Assembly (NCBI RefSeq): GCF_932294415.1
Contig: NC_065544.1
Span: forward strand, 13,801,351 to 13,865,350
Source of the DNA: Quercus robur
Taxonomy: Eukaryota; Streptophyta; Magnoliopsida; Fagales; Fagaceae
Direction of reading: 5' to 3'
Length of the DNA stretch: 64,000 nt
Shown here: positions 61,548 to 64,000 of the stretch, piece by piece
Layout: the number at the start of each line of letters is the position of its first letter
How positions within the stretch are numbered: the first letter of the stretch is position 1
Position numbers and translations under genes: made by a program
The notes under the pieces: generated by a model
Seen by the model: the letters and a program-made list of their open reading frames with translations, nothing else
Told to the model about the DNA's origin: nothing
Database searches by the model: none

Positions 61548-61936
61548 GGGGTCCTAATCTAGATCCGTCTCTATCATTGACTTATATTTATATAATGCAG
61601 TGTAGTTGTAGAACTAAATTCTTCGAAATGGACAAAACTAAACTAAGTCTAATAGGTTTGTAGCTCAATGACATTGACCAATATTTTTTACAAGGAGAAC
61701 TACAGTTCAAATCCCACTTCTCCTACTTTATTGTAGTAATTGAATTATAAAAAGCATAAATAAATTAAGTCATAAATAAAAAGAAACTACTTGTCCAAAC
61801 GTTAACTTCATTTTAAACAAACTTTAAACTTCAATCAACATCTCATGTAAAATTATATATTTATTTATTTTTCAATGGGTATACACTTTTCATGCATAAA
61901 ATTAGGTCATTTTCACCAGATAAATCATAGATGGAA
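61548..61936. other. Unassigned A+T-rich sequence
   Basis: No gene or transposon end supported. Confidence 0.5.
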
Positions 61937-61945
61937 TTATAAAAT

Positions 61946-62116
61946 GGGTTCGGTTAACGTATGCTTTTAGAATATACATTAATCATCCATTTTAGAAAAT
62001 TTATTATGAAAAATTGAAAATTTGTCAAAAAGTTAGTTAATTTTAATTTTTCACATAAAAGACTTTTTAAAATGGTTTATTAATGCATGTCCTAAGGGCA
62101 TACGTTAGTAAAACCC
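61946..62116. mobile_element. Mutator-like MITE, copy B, perfect 9-bp TSD
   Basis: 171 bp. Left GGGTTCGGTTAACGTATGCT and inverted right GGGTTTTACTAACGTATGCC, arms of about 55 bp. TTATAAAAT stands on both sides (61937-61945, 62117-62125), a perfect 9-bp duplication. Same family as 33093-33269. Confidence 0.88.
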
Positions 62117-62125
62117 TTATAAAAT

Positions 62126-62608
62126 TTATATTTTCTAAAATTTTCAAGTATAAAAATAAAGATTTTAGATTAAAAATGAGACAAAAATCAAAGTCTAAGA
62201 CAAAGTATATTCTACCTTTTAATTATGTTCTTTAATACTTAAAAACCCAATTAGGCTTGACAACTTCTTTTGTATAAATTGTATTATTTATTACCACACA
62301 TGATATCCACAGTTGTGATTTTCTTAACTAAGCCTTTTTCAATCTAATAATTACAACAGCTTTTGTAATAATGTTTTAGAACTATCCTTTTTAATATTTA
62401 GGTGATTTTTTCACCGACTAAGTTTCGTAGCAATCCAATATATTATTAGGGTTGACGAAGTGCACCTTCAACTTTCTGGATAATTAGTTTATTTTGAGTG
62501 CATTTTGAGCTTCCGCACTTTTGACTTTTACAATTAACGCAGCACATTTTGACAATTTCTTGTCAACTTGAACATTTGTATAGAAGAAATAGTAAGCACG
62601 AGATTTAC
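62126..62608 (+). other. Upstream region of DUF26 copy 4
   Basis: TTGACTTTTAC..TTAACGCAGCACATTTTGA and CAATTTCTTGTCAACTTGA (62520-62570) resemble 43598-43655 upstream of copy 3 (TTGACTTTTTGCA..GAACGCAGCCCAG, ATTTCTTGTCAATTTGA), so the shared promoter reaches at least 100 bp above the TATA box. Each contains a TTGAC core. Confidence 0.55.
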
Positions 62609-62673
62609 TATAAATAACAGCTGCATGGACCAAAGTTTAAACCCATCAATCATCCTCTCATCTCCTTTTGACA
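62609..62673 (+). promoter_or_regulatory. TATA box and leader of DUF26 copy 4
   Basis: TATAAATA at 62609, then ACAGCTGCATGGACCAAAG and TTTAAACCCATCAATCATCC. ATG 65 bp downstream. Confidence 0.8.
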
Positions 62674-63402
62674 ATGTCTTCCTCACACTTCACCTTCTCC
62701 ATCTACTTTCTAACCTTTGCTCTCTTTCTCCAAACCATTTTTGGAGCGAGCCCTCTCTTCCATTTCTGTTCAAGCTCTGAGAACTTCACCACCAATGACC
62801 CTTATGAATCAAACCTAAAAAAGCTCTTGGGTAACCTTTACTATCAAACCCCTCTCCTGGGCTTTGGTCTTGGTTCAGTGGGTTCATATCCATACCAAAC
62901 TAATGGACTTGCTCTTTGTCGTGGTGATGTTGCAACCACAGACTGCAAGACTTGTGTCAATGAGGCTAGCAATAAAATTCACAAACTTTGCCCATACAAT
63001 AAAGGTGCCATTATATGGTACGACAATTGTCTTGTGAAGTACTTGAACAAGGATTTCTTTGGCCAAATTGATAATCAAAACAAGTTCTACTTGTGGAACT
63101 TGAGAAATGTTAGCGATCCGACAACATTTAACGAAAAGACAAGAAAGTTGTTGAGCCTCCTAGCCAAAGAAGCATCTGTTACTCCAAAACTGTATGCAGT
63201 TGGAGAGCTAGAGCTTGGAGAATCAAAGAAGCTTTATGGTTTGGCCCAATGCACTAGGGATCTTTCTAACAGTGACTGCTTCAAGTGTCTTGATGGTGTA
63301 ATTGGTGAACTTCCCCGATGTTGTAATGGGAAAGAAGGAGGAAGAGTTGTTGGTGGGAGTTGTAACATAAGATATGAGATTTACCCATTTGTCAATTCTT
63401 AG
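62674..63402 (+). CDS. DUF26 cysteine-rich repeat secretory protein (copy 4)
   Basis: 242 residues, single exon. I start at ATG 62674 (MSSSHFTFSIYFLTFALFLQ); the in-frame TTG two codons earlier is not a plant start. Signal peptide about 1-24, cleavage near FGA-SP. First DUF26 domain: Cys 32, then C82-x8-C91-x2-C94 (CRGDVATTDCKTC), C106, C119. Second: C193-x8-C202-x2-C205 (CTRDLSNSDCFKC), C216, C217, C230 in GGSCNIRYEIYPF. Usual length for secreted two-domain CRRSPs (about 240-250). No transmembrane segment or kinase, so apoplastic. Best relative in the window is pseudogene copy 1, about 49 kb away, not the nearer tandem pair. Function beyond the family (Gnk2-like, possible carbohydrate binding and defence) is not shown. 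Confidence 0.93.
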   Translation: MSSSHFTFSIYFLTFALFLQTIFGASPLFHFCSSSENFTTNDPYESNLKKLLGNLYYQTPLLGFGLGSVGSYPYQTNGLALCRGDVATTDCKTCVNEASNKIHKLCPYNKGAIIWYDNCLVKYLNKDFFGQIDNQNKFYLWNLRNVSDPTTFNEKTRKLLSLLAKEASVTPKLYAVGELELGESKKLYGLAQCTRDLSNSDCFKCLDGVIGELPRCCNGKEGGRVVGGSCNIRYEIYPFVNS

Positions 63403-63827
63403 ATTATGTATGTCCTAGGGTTTAGAACTACCCATATGTCGTAACATGAAATAAAGTGTTTGTAGAAACACCCTTATGATGATTCTCCATTTTGGAAGAA
63501 TGCAGAAATAGAACCTACTTTGTATTTGTTGGATGTTTCAACTTTCAACCATCCTCATATGTTGTTAAATAAATTTTCTTTTTATGACTGTTATGGATAA
63601 ACGACAAATTTTGCATCCTTGAATGGACAAGTAGGGTGGATGACTTCAAAAAACTTAACAAAAAGTCTAATACTGTAATAAATTTTAAACAAATTTTACA
63701 ATTATTGAGGTGGCATTGGTATAAATGAAAAGTGATGTTAGTAGTAGTCTTACATGAAAATTATGTATACATTAATAACAGTTTATTACCTCAATAACTG
63801 TGAAATTTATTGTATTTGTAACATTGC

Positions 63828-63859
<32 letters not shown>

Positions 63860-64000
63860 AATATCATTGCTGAAAACTTAAACCATAACTATATAAAAAT
63901 TTTAAATGATTTAACTTATTTCTAGTACTTTTATTTATTGGAGATAATATGGGCATAACATATGTTATAAAATGATCATGTGTCAATCTCGTGTTTTGTC
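63403..64000. other. 3' flank of DUF26 copy 4
   Basis: AAATAAAGTG (63450) and AATAAATTTTC (63568) could serve as poly(A) signals. Poly-T run at 63832-63856. No further gene to the window end. Confidence 0.5.

Noticed and set aside
1..64000. tRNA and rRNA genes
   Set aside because: I looked for tRNA-like cloverleaf words and rRNA segments and saw none; the tRNA-like strings are retroelement primer sites.

Overview
The window is eukaryotic plant nuclear DNA. It is A+T-rich and dense in LTR retrotransposons and MITEs. Its only intact host genes are three single-exon genes for secreted two-domain DUF26 (Gnk2-type) proteins. The repeat families and the DUF26 cluster suggest a woody eudicot, perhaps Fagaceae; that placement is inference from general familiarity, not from a search. 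I see no rRNA or tRNA gene, CRISPR array or bacterial-style operon.

Host genes. A dispersed DUF26 (cysteine-rich repeat secretory protein) cluster lies on the + strand: a broken copy at 13507-14232 and apparently intact copies at 40770-41504, 43776-44504 and 62674-63402. All four share a TATA box 60-65 bp before the ATG and a matching leader. Copies 2 and 3 are tandem duplicates including their 3' flanks; copies 1 and 4 resemble each other. The other host trace is a clade-E-like PP2C phosphatase pseudogene on the minus strand at 10130-11001, with its centre deleted and nonsense codons.

Mobile DNA, left to right. A solo LTR at 6034-7118 (TSD GGAAG) carries a three-copy upstream repeat. A Sirevirus-like, pol-less copia element at 14919-23185 (minus) has gag plus a plant-mobile-domain ORF behind a splice-acceptor-like site. 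A LARD lies at 24861-31297. A second LARD at 33490-37280 (minus, TSD AGTTT) has an 8 x 81-bp array just inside its 5' end. Solo LTRs lie at 37921-38819, 45166-46276 and 47276-48107, each with a perfect 5-bp TSD. A young copia element at 49223-54338 (TSD CGATT) has an almost full polyprotein broken by one frameshift and two stops. A LARD at 56682-60608 is related to the one at 33490 and has a 76-bp array in the same relative place. Fold-back and TIR elements lie at 5214, 7515, 7702, 12361, 14223, 33093, 43166, 61206 and 61946; three have 8- or 9-bp target duplications and a fourth an approximate one.

How it fits together. The DUF26 cluster grew by local duplication and was then invaded. One solo LTR sits inside the duplicated 3' flank of copy 3, so it postdates that duplication. 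By-eye LTR divergence orders the full elements: copia 49223 (1 difference in 184 bp), then LARD 24861 and the Sirevirus-like element (about 1.4-1.6%), then LARD 33490 (about 3%), then LARD 56682 (more, with indels). The observation I find most worth pursuing is the pair of related non-autonomous elements. They share a leader-proximal tandem array whose unit core (CCTCGGA) also forms a palindrome in their LTRs, and an internal antisense TATA block. All coordinates and identities were read by eye.
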